Shown piece after piece: positions 63,386 to 64,000 of a stretch of DNA of 64,000 bases. Made by a program: the position numbers and the translations under genes. This DNA comes from Lineus longissimus (taxonomy: Eukaryota > Nemertea > Pilidiophora > Heteronemertea > Lineidae). A model generated the notes under the pieces. It worked only from the letters and a program-made list of their open reading frames with translations, did no database searches and was not told the origin of the DNA. The stretch spans positions 3,968,001 to 4,032,000 of the forward strand of contig NC_088308.1 in the NCBI RefSeq assembly GCF_910592395.1, read 5' to 3'. Numbering within the stretch: the first letter of the stretch is position 1; each line of letters starts with the position of its first letter.

Positions 63386-64000
63386 ACATGATACGATCTG
63401 AAATTTTCGTTGTTGGAATAAGTGTGTTGTTGCAAAAAGAATGTCTACGTCACCTCTTCCATAGAGCATCATTATGACTTTTCCTATTTGCAAACAACTC
63501 CATTGAAAATATCAGTAAGTTAATGAAATATCAAAATATCAGAAAGTTACACCCAGATTTCAATCCATCGGAAGGTGTGAGATGGTCACATTCTGTCACA
63601 ATCAGTGAGAGCGACCGGCTTCAGCGGAGACATCACAAGTGTTCTCCAAAGACTGCAACCACTCTGGCAGTAGGCACACTGGGACACAGGTCTGTTCAGA
63701 GAAGACTGTTGTTTGGCTGTTGAGGAGGAAAACCATGTCAAGTGATGATGTGTTTCAAATTTATGGGGTTCTCAGATTTTTTGGTAGTCCAGGATGATGT
63801 TGACCAGGCGGATGTCGGACAAAATCTACTGTTCTCAATACGGTACATTAAACATTACCTTTCTGCGTGAAACCAAGAGCAATATTCACTAAAAGGATAT
63901 GTCGGTTAAGCGCTCATGAGACATATACTATTGTCACTACCATCTCAAGAAATGCAGTTTTGCCCTGTAAACGTGTTGCCAGAACGACGATGTGTTCCAG
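63386..64000. other. downstream flank, no gene seen
   Basis: One 66-codon plus-strand frame (63523-63723) has no recognisable features. I see nothing else supportable. Confidence 0.5.

Overview
The window reads as nuclear DNA of an invertebrate animal. Its genes are split by GT-AG introns of about 0.1 to 4 kb, it carries a eukaryotic initiator tRNA-Met, and its proteins (astacin, fasciclin, diaphanous-type formin, Mpv17, Ly6/uPAR, LITAF) are animal families. The palindrome TACATGTA is scattered through introns and intergenic DNA, which by general experience suits a marine bilaterian such as a lophotrochozoan or invertebrate deuterostome. I cannot place it more precisely from sequence alone. 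All exon models were built by eye from reading frame, splice sites and family resemblance. In the complete models the exon lengths sum to a multiple of three and every junction keeps phase.

Layout. 314-385 (-): initiator tRNA-Met. 1347-4563 (-): astacin-family gene whose zinc/catalytic motif is destroyed, so a likely pseudoprotease; candidate extra 5' exons lie up to 7083. 7.1-15.0 kb: mostly non-coding. 15068-18921 (+): secreted two-domain fasciclin (FAS1) protein in six exons. 19078-19668 (-): intronless single-pass membrane protein, KCNE-like, tail-to-tail with the FAS1 gene. 19.7-27.8 kb: gene desert with a degenerate repeat cluster near 25.2-26.2 kb.

27820-50784 (-): one large formin gene with 22 shared exons encoding 1,094 residues. 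Upstream of the shared body lie several separate, basic or polar N-terminal exons that all end in phase 0. This looks like a set of alternative promoters or first exons. The FH1 region is reduced to a single short proline run, and the protein ends in a PDZ-ligand-like tail.

52039-57489 (-): two tandem Mpv17-like genes with identical four-exon architecture; exon 2 is unusually similar between them. 59273-61291 (-): GPI-anchored Ly6/uPAR three-finger protein. 62666-63358 (+): LITAF-domain protein, divergent from the Ly6 gene, with CRE-like sites between them. A 212-bp TIR element (MITE-like) lies inside an intron of the first Mpv17-like gene, and a diverged relative lies near 13.56 kb.

The genes do not form a pathway; this is ordinary animal gene order. 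The most interesting items are the dead astacin, the multi-first-exon formin with minimal FH1, the possible gene conversion between the Mpv17 copies, and several structured repeats.
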